Made by a program: the position numbers and the translations under genes. From NCBI RefSeq assembly GCF_019175385.1, contig NC_083344.1:8254725-8318724 (forward strand): a stretch of 64,000 nucleotides of DNA. The letters run 5' to 3'. This stretch comes from Lycium barbarum (Eukaryota; Streptophyta; Magnoliopsida; Solanales; Solanaceae). This document shows positions 12,185 through 23,100 of the stretch, piece by piece. The notes under the pieces are model-generated. The model was not told the DNA's origin and ran no database searches. It saw nothing but the letters and a program-made list of their open reading frames with translations. Position 1 is the first letter of the stretch. Each line of letters begins with the position of its first letter.

Positions 12185-12978
12185 ACGGGAGCACCCCACG
12201 GAGAGGCACTCGGGCGAATAAACCCGTTACTCAGAAGATCTTGCAAATACTCTTCCAATTCCCTGAGTTCTGCTAGTGCCTTCCTATAAGTTGGGATGGA
12301 GATAGGACGAGTCCCTGGGTCTAAGTCAATTCTGAAGTTAATATCACGATTCGGTGGCATACCAGGCAAGTCCACGGGGAACAAATCCGCAAACTCGCAT
12401 ACCACGAGAATCGAATCAAAGGATGGAGTATCTATACTGGTATCATGGATATGTGCCAAATAAGCTAAACAACCCTTCTCTACTAGCTTCCTAGCACGAA
12501 CAAAGGATATTACTTTCTTAGGGAAGGGACTAATGTTACCCTTTCACCCGAGTCTGGGTGCCCCGGGCATGGCTAGTGTAACAGTCTTAGAATGAAAATC
12601 AAGTATAGCATAATGCAGGGACAACCAACTCATACCCAAAATTACATCGAAGTCTACCATGTCTAATATCACCAAATCTTCCCAAGTACTATACCCCATA
12701 AAAGAAATTGCACACGAATGGTAGACGCTATCCACTATAACAGAATCCCTAACAGGAGTAGACACAAAAATAGGGGTATCAAGAGTATGACACATCATAT
12801 CCAGACCCATAGCAAAATAGGTAGATACATAGGAAAAAGCAGAACCCGGATCAAACAAAACAGAAGCCATACGGTCATAAACAGAGATAGTACCTGTGAT
12901 AACAGCATCGGAGGCCTCAGCCTTGGGTCTACCTGGGAAGGCGTAAAAATGACCCCCCCCCCCCCCCCTCCCTGTCAC
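12185..12978 (-). pseudogene. Ty3 element A: protease and N-terminal RT (degenerate)
   Basis: The aspartic protease segment is at 12544-12978. Its active-site region reads VLFDPGSAFSYVS (DPG rather than DSG), followed by the flap-side motif DFDVILGMSWLS. The linker and RT N-terminus are at 12185-12459, with FADLFPVDLPGMPP, RDINFRIDLDPGTRPIS and LLSNGFIRPSASPWGAPV. Element B interrupts at exactly this point and the frame resumes with LFVKKKDG at 4498. A run of 16 C residues (12953-12968) encodes a glycine run just before the protease. Confidence 0.9.
12953..12968. repeat. C16 homopolymer at the gag-protease boundary of A
   Basis: Sixteen C bases, read as G on the coding minus strand, lie between the zinc-knuckle region and the protease. 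Such a run is a slippage hotspot. Whether it is a mutation or once shifted frames cannot be decided from one copy. Confidence 0.9.
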
Positions 12979-13189
12979 CTGTGTACCACCGCGATTACCA
13001 TTACCAGTCTGAGCCCCGACCCTTCCGGGCTGTTGTCCACCTCTACCTGCCTGAGGACCGCCTTGGTTAGGCTGGGCACCACCCCCTACTGGCGGTGTGG
13101 CCGCCCCGCGCGATCCTTACCCCCTCGATCTAGTGCAAATGGAGCTCGGGGAGTCTGATACTGAGTCCCCTACCCATTCTGTCTAGGTC

Positions 13190-14417
13190 TGGGGTAATAC
13201 CTCTTAATATGCCCTATCTCACCACACTCGAAGCAAGCACGGTCCAGCATAGGCCGCTGAACATAAGTTGATGAAGCAGTATAGCCTCCATACTAACCGA
13301 AAGCCTGGTAATTTGTCCCTGATGGGCCCCCAGCTGACACCTACATCGCGGACTGAGCCGGACGTCCTGAATATACCTGCGAACTCTGACCCCTCGAGAA
13401 GGAGTTACTGAATATCCCACCCTTACGGGCCTTCTTCTCAACTTGCTTTATATAACTCTCATGTCTAATCCCCTCAACGATACGGACATGCTCCACTATC
13501 TCCTGAAATGAAGCCCCAGTGGCTACAAGCTGAAAAGCCGACAACTGCAGTCCGGTGTTCAACCCCTTCACGAACCACCGTATCCTCTCCCCTTTATTGG
13601 GCAGCAACTGAAGAGCATAACGAGAAAGGGAGTGGAAACGGGACTCATACACAGCAACAGACGAGTTTTCATGACCAATAGTAGCGAACTCATCCTTCCT
13701 TCGGTCCCTCAGAGTACGCAGAACGTACTTGTCCAAAAACACAGAGTAAAACTGGACCCAAGTCAATGGAGGAGGCCCAGCTGGCCTACACTCCACATAA
13801 GCCCTCCACTAAAGCTTGGCATCACCCAAGAGCTGGAACGTCACAAACTCTACCCCGTACTTATCCACGACCCCCATCTTATAGAGCCTCTCATGACAGT
13901 GGATGATGAACTCATATGCGTCCTCCGAATCAGTACCATAAAACACAAGAGGCTTCATTTTAGTGAACCTCCAAAACAGATCATGTTCTACACCAATCAT
14001 CACTGGCCCTACAATAGGCCTCGAGAAGGCCTCAAAACCCGAAACCTCATCCAAGCGGGGTGCCACTGCTGCTGCATGCTGAACCCTAGGAGCCTGTGCT
14101 CTGTCCGGATCTGGGGCCGCTACCCCTGCGCCCCTACCTGCAAGACCTACTGGTATAGCTCCGGCATGTGCTAACCCATGCAACCAATTCAGCACTTGGG
14201 CCATCGCGTTTGGTATACCCTGAGCAGCTGCAACTTCTGGTGGAACTGGTACTGCTGCTGGCTAGGCTGGTGCGACTGCAACTCCCGCTGCCTCGTTAGG
14301 AACCACTAGAGGCACGGGGTTAACCACTGGGACACCACCCCCAGCTGGGGCCGCCCCTCTGCCACCTTCTCTGCCTCCACCTCTACCTTTAGTTGTTGCC
14401 GCGCGTGTTCTCGCCAT
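13190..14417 (-). pseudogene. Ty3 element A gag (degenerate, zinc knuckle damaged)
   Basis: Gag starts with ATG at 14417-14415, giving MARTRAATTKGRGGG, and stays in one frame through a TAG near 14264 and another near 13811. The capsid-like retrotransposon gag domain follows, with FYGTDSEDAYEFI, WVQFYSVFLDKYV and YESRFHSLSRYA at about 13340-13960. The nucleocapsid zinc knuckle near 13190-13240 reads CFECGEIGHIKRYY. In the C-x2-C-x4-H-x4-C pattern the last cysteine is tyrosine, so the knuckle would not bind zinc normally. Gag would package element RNA; this copy cannot make a full product. Codon and base use are GC-richer than the surrounding intergenic DNA. Confidence 0.9.
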
Positions 14418-14619
14418 CTGCGAGAGAATGAAAGATAGTCAGATACCTATTTGAATCAGCAGATACCAATTGGAATCAAGTAGCACGAAAAAAAGAAAGA
14501 AAAAAGAGTTTTCCTAGTGTCCGGCAGCCTCTCGAAGATAAGTACAGACGTCTCTGTACCGATCTACAAGACTCTGCTAGACATGTCCTTATACGATGAG
14601 ATCGACGAACCTAAAGCTC

Positions 14620-14631
14620 TGATACTAACTT
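14620..14631 (-). promoter_or_regulatory. Element A primer-binding site (mutated tRNA-Met type)
   Basis: On the minus strand, just inside the 5' LTR, the sequence reads TTAGTATCAGAGC. This is TGGTATCAGAGC with one G-to-A change. It identifies 14632-16848 as the 5' LTR of A. Confidence 0.75.
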
Positions 14632-16848
14632 TGTCACGACCCAACCTGCCATGACTGGCACCCATCTAAATCCTAGTGGGCGAACCAACATACAAGACAC
14701 CTATCCATTCGATTAGGTTTTATATTAACCAAGCTAAACAATTATTACTCATTTGACAAACAAAGAACAAGGTAAATCATTCCATACATGCTGAAATAAG
14801 TGCGAAAGTTCTAACTATTACAATCTCCAAAATCTGAAAGTCATCATAAAGGACTCTAAGCTAAAAACATGTCTAAGAATCTAAAGTCTAACAATGTAGT
14901 AATCCATAATGTCCAGAGTACGAAAAGACATCATAGTAAGATGATCTTCGGGCGGCCTGGCATGGGAAGAAGCTCACCCTAAAATCTGTCAACAATTATC
15001 CTCCACGCTAAATGTGAGGACGATCAACGGTCTCCGTATCAAAATCTGCACTCAAAGAATACAGCAAGGTAGTATCAGTACAAACACTATGTACCGGTAG
15101 ATATTATAGGCTGACTAAGATTAGTATCATGCACATTACGTAAAATCGATAGAATAAAACAAGCCAGTCAATAGTCATGAATATCCATAAATCACAGCAA
15201 GTGAGCCAAGAACAATCACAACACCAAGATGTCAAGCATCACAATCACGTAAGTCATAATAGAAATAAGTTTACCACGATAACCTCACTCACTGTACATA
15301 CATGCTAGCTGATGTCATAGCTCAGTAGCCATGACCTGCAAGGGACCGATGGTGTCCATGTACTACTCGTTCCGGAATAACCCTCGGACCCGACCATAAA
15401 CCTCCGCCCCGGAACGAACCTCGGTTGCGAGACATATCAAAGTACCTCTCGTTTTCGGAACGATCCTCGGACCACGAGCCCATAATCTAGGTCATAGGAG
15501 TGCCTTTTCATACCTCTTACAGAACAGTGTTTCTTACCTTTCCAATACCAAGAATCAACTCATCATTTCATGTCACAATATCCCTGAGAAGATTATATTA
15601 GCTTCTCATCACAACACATCCACTGTAGATTTAATCACACAGGAATAATGGCAAGGAACCTACACAATCAATCAATCACATTCACGTAGGAATTAAACCA
15701 CACAATACCATGCATGAAAACTAGACATGTTTCCTCCTAAGGAGATCACCAAAAGTACAATCAACTAAACAAAGTCTAATTTAAGTAAACCGTAACGTAC
15801 CTCAAAGTAGAGCTGGAACACACAGGTTACTCTACTACAGCCTTTCCTTTCCTCAAGGCCTCAATATGTTCACGGTCTAAAAATAGAAGGCTCAATGAGT
15901 CACATTGCTCAATTTATAAACAACAAAGCAAGAATACCCTTCCCTTTCCCCATTCTAAGGGTGGATAATTTCTAAGTGATAAACAACCTATCAAGGCCCC
16001 TAGTATTCATTTACCATCAAATTATACAACATTTATCAAACATTCCCATTACAAGCAGCTTTCTATGGCAAAGACACCATTTTTATAGAATCCTAGGTCT
16101 CAAATCACTTAATTTACTATTCTAAATGTTCAACTTATGACAAATAGCAACTAATCAATCCATTTACATGATAAATAAGCAATAATAACCCCAACCCATC
16201 AAGTTTTGAAGGTTTATTGACATTCTAGGGTTTCTACTTCACTTTCACCATTAGAGACTCATGGAGATGCTTACCATAATGAAGGAAAAGGGAATGATAG
16301 AATGGAATTCAATGAACTTACCGCACAAGGTTATCTTGCCCTAGCTTGAAAATGCTCTCTAGGTGCTTGTTGGGAAGTGTATTGGTGTTTTGTGAGAAGA
16401 GAAAATAAAACTGAGTATATAAAATTCGAGTTACTGTTTTACGTCAACCGCTACGGCGGACGTCACGCCGCTGCAGCGGTCCCGCTATAATGGTCAAGTG
16501 ACCGCTATATATAGCGGTCCCAATGGAAACCACTGACCGCTATGGCAGTTTTCCCACCGCTATAGCGGTACCGCCATAGTGGTCCATCGTCCGCCACAGC
16601 GGCCACTAAGGACATGGATGGCCACTGGCAGCGGTCAAGCCGCCGCTATAGCGGTACACCCACCGCTACAGTGGTCCATTTTGGGCAGTGAACTCGACTT
16701 TTGACCAGTTTTCCCCCTATCACCCCACATTTTATCCAAAGCCTCAAAAACATGCACACATACAAAAAGACGCCCCACGAATCCACTCGCGGCCTCGGAA
16801 TTCCCAACGGAATCCTAATTTCCCCTAACGCCTGGAAGGATCATTACA
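14632..16848 (-). mobile_element. Element A 5' LTR (2217 bp)
   Basis: On the minus strand it starts TGTAATGATCC (16848) and ends GGGTCGTGACA (14632), directly before the primer-binding site. The U3 part (about 16440-16680) carries a cluster of palindromes based on ACCGCTATAGCGGT. A candidate TATA element (TTTTATATACTC, near 16410-16425) lies just downstream of the cluster on the minus strand. The partner 3' LTR of A is not in the window, since LTR C interrupts the integrase first. Confidence 0.82.
16441..16680. repeat. Cluster of ~14-bp palindromes (ACCGCTATAGCGGT type) in LTR A U3
   Basis: At least nine variants of ACCGCTATAGCGGT or its half-sites occur in 240 bp. Several are perfect or near-perfect palindromes: CCGCTATATATAGCGG near 16502, ACCGCTATAGCGGT near 16557, and CCGCTATAGCGGT near 16642. 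The spacing is irregular, so it is not a simple tandem repeat. Each can fold as a hairpin or serve as a dyad protein-binding site. It lies upstream of the candidate TATA on the element's sense strand. Confidence 0.9.
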
Positions 16849-16864
16849 CATCATCTTTGTACTT

Positions 16865-17075
16865 TGGCAACTAAGCACACTTTGATGGAAGAAAACTTAT
16901 TTGCACATGATGTTTAAATTAAACAAATGAATACAACTTCTGTTACTTCGATGTATCACACTTCGTTCGAAAAAAAACTTACTTCCACCTGGTGTTTAAA
17001 CTAAACCAATGAATACAACATCTATTATTTTGATGTATCACATTGCGATCGGTACTTGCACCTGGTTTTTAAACT
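16865..17075 (+). repeat. ~95-bp tandem repeat, about 2.5 copies
   Basis: The unit containing GTTTAAAT/CTAAACNAATGAATACAAC...TTCGATGTATCACA occurs at about 16878-16968, again at about 16966-17046, and partly after that. A related block recurs at about 19565-19672, after a gag fragment. It appears to be part of a degenerate Ty3 interior. Confidence 0.65.
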
Positions 17076-17133
17076 TGAATTTAGAAGGAGATACTGACAT
17101 TAATAGAGAGTCAGGAGTTATGGACGAGTCAGG

Positions 17134-17399
17134 GGTCGTTTGGTACACGGTATAAGGTGAGATATCCCGGCACTAACTGTGGAATTAATATTGTACCATG
17201 TTTGGTAGAAGGTATAAATTTATCCTGGGATAAATTTATACCTTCTACTAAATAAAATATAAAATGAAGCCCAAAGTTAAAGATGGGATATCCCACCTTA
17301 TCTCATTAACCTTGGGATTATTTATCCCACCTCCTAGATGGGAAAAATTAATCCTGGGTTTATAATCCCGGGATAATTTAGTCCACGTACCAAACGACC
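17134..17399. mobile_element. MITE, 266 bp, TIR GGTCGTTTGGTAC
   Basis: The left end GGTCGTTTGGTACACGG is mirrored by CCACGTACCAAACGACC at the right end. The interior holds a near-perfect palindrome at about 17210-17252 (TAGAAGGTATAAATTTATCC with its complement), so the whole element can fold back. TCAGG occurs just outside both ends (with two extra bases on the right), a possible imperfect duplication. The superfamily is uncertain; no transposase is present. Confidence 0.8.
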
Positions 17400-17725
17400 G
17401 CTCAGGCTTAAGGGGTTCACAATATTGGTGGACAGTGGTATTACACACAACTTCCCAATAGGAGTAGTAACATTGCCAATGTTGTATAAAAGAGCGTAGT
17501 ATGTCAGTCACAAAGGTGAAGCAACTACTTAAGAAGAGTAAGGTTCCTGTTTGGGAGAATCTGTTTGTAGTTAGGTTCCTGTTTGGGAGAATTTGTTGGT
17601 AGTTTCAGCTAAGAAGGTAACAATTAAGGATATTGTACTTGAACATATTCCAGAGGTACTTGATGACTTTTCGGATGTATTAGCTGAAGCAAGGACTTCA
17701 CCACAAAGAAGAAATGTGACTGCTA
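17400..17725 (+). pseudogene. Ty3-type protease/linker fragment (degenerate)
   Basis: On the plus strand 17415-17460 translates to FTILVDSGITHNF, the DSG active-site motif of a retrotransposon aspartic protease. After a duplicated short stretch, 17590-17725 gives KVTIKDIVLEHIPEVLDDF and SDVLAEA, the acidic linker that usually leads to the RT. There is no RT after it. The MITE at 17134-17399 sits directly upstream, apparently inserted in the same fragment. Confidence 0.65.
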
Positions 17726-17731
17726 TATTCA

Positions 17732-17883
17732 GGGGCGGAGCTAGGTAGATATCAGGAGCTCATCTGAAGCCTCTCGGTGAAAAATTACATTGTATATACA
17801 GTAGATGTTGAACCCCCTTAGCTTCTTCGTATATTTACTTAATAATTTTGAACCCCCTAAGTTAAAATCTTGGCTCCGCTACT
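17732..17883. mobile_element. Short non-autonomous repeat with GGGGCGGAGC / GGCTCCGC ends
   Basis: About 150 bp starting AGGGGCGGAGCTAGG and ending TTGGCTCCGCTAC, with inverted ends and no ORF. Related copies appear near 34130-34212 and 34602-34802, ending in similar GGTCCGCC / CATCCGCC sequence. I could not assign a superfamily. Confidence 0.55.
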
Positions 17884-17929
17884 AACTACATTCTCCCGAA
17901 ATAAGATGCAATTTCAATAAGTATCAGGA

Positions 17930-18365
17930 CAACCTTGGATTCTCTAAAGCAGGGCCTTGGATAATTGAATTCCTTTGGCAGCACTATTGGAAAAGAGGAG
18001 CCTAGTTCAAATGGTTCAATTTCTTTTGTCAGGACATTTACCACTATATCAGAAAAGGTTAAAGATTAGCTGTCTGACCTTTACAACCATTAACATATGT
18101 TTTTTATCTCAATAGACTCGTTTTCTGAAACAGATTCTAATTTCTTGTCAAAATGAATAAACATGCTATATTCTGCTCCTACATCGAAGGAGAAATAAAA
18201 ACTTGAATCTCAGTTGTACTTACATCGATCAACTCCTTCTTGGTATCTTTTAACTCAACATTTGCCAATTCCTCTTTAACCACTAGATTCAAAGTTTCAA
18301 GATCTTCTAGTTCTTCGATCTGTTCTAATTTTTTGTTCCCATCTTGGCCTTCTCCCATAATTATT
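17930..18365 (-). pseudogene. Truncated duplicate of the IDN2-like gene: exon 4 piece and 3' flank
   Basis: On the minus strand 18205-18360 encodes MGEGQDGNKKLEQIEELEDL and then VELKDTKKELIDV, closely matching exon 4 of the intact gene at 21196-21390 (MGEGQDGKKKLEEIEE..., VELKDAKKELIDV). A ~36-bp segment of the coiled coil is missing, and no other exon follows. To its left, 17955-18170 resembles sequence found twice just downstream of the intact gene (19690-19880, 19925-20105). It is a coiled-coil fragment with no XS or XH domain and is probably not functional. Confidence 0.8.
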
Positions 18366-18369
18366 ATTA

Positions 18370-19150
18370 TTGGAGTGAAAGCCAAGATGTTAAAAAAAGA
18401 AATTAGACAAGATCGAAGAGAGCCTAAATTATTAATTGCTGTTAAGAAGAACTGGTCTTTATTATCAGCAGTATACGTCGACGACATCCTGTGTTGACAT
18501 ACAACAACATGGAAGAAATCAGTGATTTAATATTGTTGCTAATAATTTTTTGGGTATGGAGATATTAACAGGACCTAGAGATTACTTGTGACCCAACGCA
18601 AATTAAGGAGACGAAGAAGCTAAAGAGGTCAAATGAATATGTGACCTAAATTTACATGTATTGGAATATGTGGGACGGATCACAAAGATAATAGAGAAAT
18701 TAACGTGATGAGTCAAGTTTATAGATTTACATACATAATTAGTACAGTATTTAAAAAATTTCAAAAATAGCAGATATTTTTATTTTTTTGGCATACTTAT
18801 AAAATCGGTACAATTAATATCCCACTAAATTAAGGATCCAAGATAACAAGTTTTTGGCCAGCTATTAGTTCCATCCATATCTTCCAGATATCTTTCGTCT
18901 CCCAATGTACCGAACCATTAAACACTAGCTTACTTTCCATTTTTGGTATTAGCTGAACAATTAGTTGGAATGTTTGTTACACTTAGTTAGGGGGCACGTG
19001 AACTGCACATGTGTAGAGGTAACTGTTAGGTCAAAATATTAGTTATAGCTAAATTTTCCGCTTTCTTTATAGCTAAGATCATTCCATTGTCATTAGACCA
19101 TTGATTTTCAGACCAATGACAATGAGAGATCATAACATACTAAGAGTTAC
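18370..19150. other. Intergenic, nothing recognised
   Basis: AT-rich sequence without a convincing ORF, RNA gene or terminal repeats. Confidence 0.6.
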
Positions 19151-19158
19151 GTAAACAA

Positions 19159-19535
19159 GTGGACACTCTTAAGAATTCAATGGATGGTGTGGTTAATACT
19201 AAAGTGGTGCAGCCCATGGAGGATATGTTGCTAGGCAGTTTGAGAACCGTTGCGACTCAAGTTGCAGCTCCTGAGGAGAATGGCGTTCCAGTGGGTGAAA
19301 ATGTTCAGCAACGAGAATTATCAGTTACCTACTCGTGGGTACGGTTTAGAATTTCCACTATTCGACAGGAATGGCTTGAAAGATTGGTTGTATGAATGCG
19401 AACAGTTCTTAGATGTTCATGAAACACCTGAAGGTTCCAAGGTGAAATTGGCGTCTTGCAAGTTGGAAGAAAAAGCTCTCCAATGGCACCAATCATTCGT
19501 GAGGCACGGACTATATCGGGAATGGCCTTGATGGG
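19159..19535 (+). pseudogene. Ty3 gag fragment with a frameshift
   Basis: The fragment opens in one frame (MDTLKNSMDG) and shifts near 19330 into a second frame. That frame carries a typical retrotransposon gag core: LEFPLFDRNGLKDWLYECEQ, FLDVHETPEGSKVKLAS, LEEKALQWHQSFVR. It ends near 19531. Degenerate sequence after it (19560-19672) is shared with 16865-17075. Gag here lies downstream of the protease fragment at 17415, so the two are not from one intact element. Confidence 0.75.
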
Positions 19536-19689
19536 GCTTTTGATGCCAATTCTAGTCTTACTTTCATCCTTGGACTTTGCCAGTCAAGCACACTTCGATA
19601 GAAAAAACCTGCTCGCACCTGGTGTTTTAATTAAACCAATGAGTGCAAAATTTATTACTTCGATGTACTATTGATACTGGAAGGACTAC

Positions 19690-20105
19690 CGAGGAGTCTA
19701 CATTTACATGTTTCAATTTCATATGTTAAGACATATGTTATCATAAAGAAAATATAAAAGATTAGCTGTTCTGAGCTTGACCCTATAAACACTTGCTTCT
19801 TTGTCTCAACAGAATCATTTTCTAAAACAAGATACTAAAGCATGGTATAATATTTCATTCAAAATGGTAAACAGATGCCATTCAATATTTGAAGTATATA
19901 TAATACTACTCTGATTCCTCTGATTCCATGGCAGCACTGTTAGGAGGAAGAGCCTACTTCAAATGGTTCAACGTCTTTTGTCATGACAAAATACCACCAT
20001 AGATAAAAGGTAAAACATATGCTTCTTTGTTTCAATAGACTGGTTTTCTATAACAGATTCTAATTATTGGAAAGGTGTAATATGCAATTCAAAATGTTAA
20101 ACATA
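19690..20105 (-). repeat. Two copies of the IDN2-like gene 3' flank
   Basis: Blocks at about 19735-19880 and 19925-20105 share AAGATTAGCTGT, ACTTGCTTCTTTGTCTCAA and a TTTTCTRWAACA...TTCAAAATG core. The second block directly follows the stop codon of the gene and probably holds its 3'UTR. A third copy lies at 17955-18170 with the exon 4 pseudogene, so the 3' end was duplicated at least twice. Confidence 0.6.
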
Positions 20106-20115
20106 ACCATGAAAG

Positions 20116-23100
20116 TCAACGCTTCTTTGCTTTACTGGCCTTCAACTTCTGGAGAGCATATGTTATTCCTTCATTGAGGGTAGCTTTCCTTCCTAGTTTA
20201 TAGTTCCACAATTCTGTTGTTATGCATCTCCCATTACTGGGATTTTCATTCATCTCCATCAAAGCAGTAGTTACCAATTCATAAGCCGCTTCTCCAAACT
20301 CGTTCTTCAATCTGTTCAGCCTTTCGTCGTTATCATCAAAGATGATTTCCTACCAAGACACAAGAGATAATTAGCTTATAAGTATTTTACTCAATGAGAT
20401 AAAAAAAAACAACTATAAGTCTATAATGCATTCATTACCTTGGAACCATTTTCACTGGTTACATCTTTAAAGGGATACCAATTGGAATCCTTAAGATGAT
20501 GCTCCCAGATTGAGCACAACTGAGCAGCTTGAAAATCTGCATCTTTTCCAAGGAATTTTTTCTTGGTTATCTCCTGAAATTTTTTAATATCAAGCTCTCC
20601 CATTCTCTTGACACCGATTAAAGCCCGAGAAGAGTACTGCATCATTCCCTAAAAGCCATGAAAATCATGTTTCATCCGTCAAATTTTCACCATATTAGAA
20701 TGACTCCTGAGTAAATTGACTTTGAAATATGGACTTTTATGACCGCATAAATCTTCACGATTTGAAGCCTATTTGCTAAGTCCTTACAACTTAAAGTTAA
20801 GCATAACTATACAGACGTGAATGTTCAACAACATAGAATATGGTAGAAGCTCAGTTTATGGTACAGATTTTAGGAAATTTGTAATAGGTTGAGAACGAAA
20901 ACTGAACATGGACATACAAAATCTCAGGGTTTTTTTTATCAATTGGGGGTAGGGTTAGGGGAAATGGGAAAGAGATTACAAGGTGGGAAATCGAACCCTC
21001 ACCAACAAGGTGAAAGTTCATGTAGTCAACCAACTGAACTACTAAGATTCCCCACAATTCAAAATGAACAGAAGTTGCTTTATTCTGCTCCTAATCATTC
21101 ATGATGTTCTTACTCCCTTAAAGGACAACTAAAAACTTCAGTATTATTAAAATATTAGCTCAGGATATTGTAGAACTGCAGAGAGTTGTACATACATCGA
21201 TCAACTCCTTCTTGGCATCTTTTAACTCAACATTTGCCTTTTGTTCTTTAACAACTAGAGCTTGATTCAGAGCTTCAAGATCTTCTAGTTCTTCCTTTTT
21301 CTCATGTAGGCTCTCTTCAATCTCTTCTAATTTTTTCTTCCCATCTTGGCCTTCTCCCATGTGTTTCGTTACTTGCATAGCCCCTGTGAGACGTTCTATC
21401 TCCAATTCTAGCGCTTGCTTTAAGTCAAGTTTCTTTTGCAGCTCCATGTTTTGCTGACGGAGAGTTTCTTTCACCTTCTGCAAGTAAAGTTCTCTATAGA
21501 TGTCAGAGACTAATTACATAAGTTGAGTAAAAACACAGACTTGGCATACAAACCTTCTGTTCTTCTGCCAAGCGTAAGACGCTCTCATCAACCCTTTTTT
21601 GCTCCATTGCTGCTCTCTCATTCTTAAAACACATAAAAGAGAAATGTTATAGTCAAACACTTCCTGAAAAAAGAGCAGGCCAAGTGAATTTCTGATATAT
21701 TCCTAAACTAAGTGATGACAGTCAACATCAGCAGAGCTTAACTGAGAACATAATTAAAGTTGGCAGCGAGAAAATACTGGGTTCTTGTAGCTTCATTTTG
21801 GAATAGTATATTTGCATGGAAGAAGTTTTAAGATGCGCATAACATAAATATGGAAAATGGGAGTGATGGAGCAAGGAGAGAAGCAAATAAAAATTAATAA
21901 CAGTTCCCCTTTGTATTAGAAAGCATATGCTCTCATCTAATGTTGAATGAAGCTTGCTTGCATTGACAGTACAATCTTAGTTCTACAAACCACAACATCT
22001 TATTTTTATACCACATAGTTTTTTGGCTAACAGGGTAAAGTCAATCAGTTAAACAGCAATTCACATTCCAACTATTACATGCTAATAATTTGGATGGCTG
22101 AGAGCATATGCTTTCTAATGCAAACATAATCCTTCCCCCACCCCCCACCCCACACACACACACAGTTTTTCTAGTCTGCCGGCTATCTTTGTCTTTGAAG
22201 ACATTGAAAGGGTTCAACTGGATAAGACTAAGTCCATGGTCAGTCCCTAAGGATATCTGAGGTCCTTAACTTCATCTGCAGTTAAGTGGCTATACTTCAC
22301 CTTCTTCTACTAATAATATGTTATTTTTTTCTTAGAAACTTATCAAGTTGTCAAGTGCAGTGACAGAAGGGACAAAGGTAAAGATCTTTTCTTTCTTAAA
22401 ATACATGGAGAAGCAAAACTCTGTTAATCAAGTAAGACTTTTTACCATTTGCTTCAACAAATGAAGCTCTTGTCTCTGATTATCATTGAGGGCCTCCCTT
22501 TCCACCAACTCCTTTTCACGCAATTCAAGTTCTTTGCTTTGTTCTTCTAAATACAATTTACTTTTCTCATGATCCTTCAACACCTTTTCAAGTTGATCAC
22601 GGGCATTCTTTTCCATCCTTTGTAGGTCTGTAGTAAATAGCAAGTGCTTGTTATAAATTTTGTAATAAGAGAAGACATGGAAATTCAAAGTGTGATGTTA
22701 AACTAGCTAATATGTGTAGGAGAAAAACGTACCTTCATTATATTCTTGGATCGTTGCATCTCTTTGCATCATCACGTTGCTCAAGCACATGGAAGTTTCA
22801 TTGCATTTGCTCTCTATCTCCTCGAGGCTCCTACGTTTGGCCTCGACTGTGTTAACCAGATTAGAGACAAGCGCACCAGTTTTGCGCTTCTCTTCTGCCT
22901 CAATATCTGAGATGGATTTTAGATCTCCAGTTTTTCGCAGATAGTCACCAATTATACCTTCTGAGTTGTAATCATCAGCCTTTGCAACCCAACCATATAA
23001 CTTATCTTCCTTATTTTGTGAAACTAAATAGTCCTTCTTCCCTTGATGTTGTGATTCAAAGCTCTTCTGAAACTTAATTGCATTAGAAAAATCACTCCAC

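Noticed and set aside
12718..14174. Long plus-strand open frames opposite element A gag and protease
   Set aside because: They are antisense shadows of a GC-rich coding region; their translations show no domain and the minus strand matches gag and protease.
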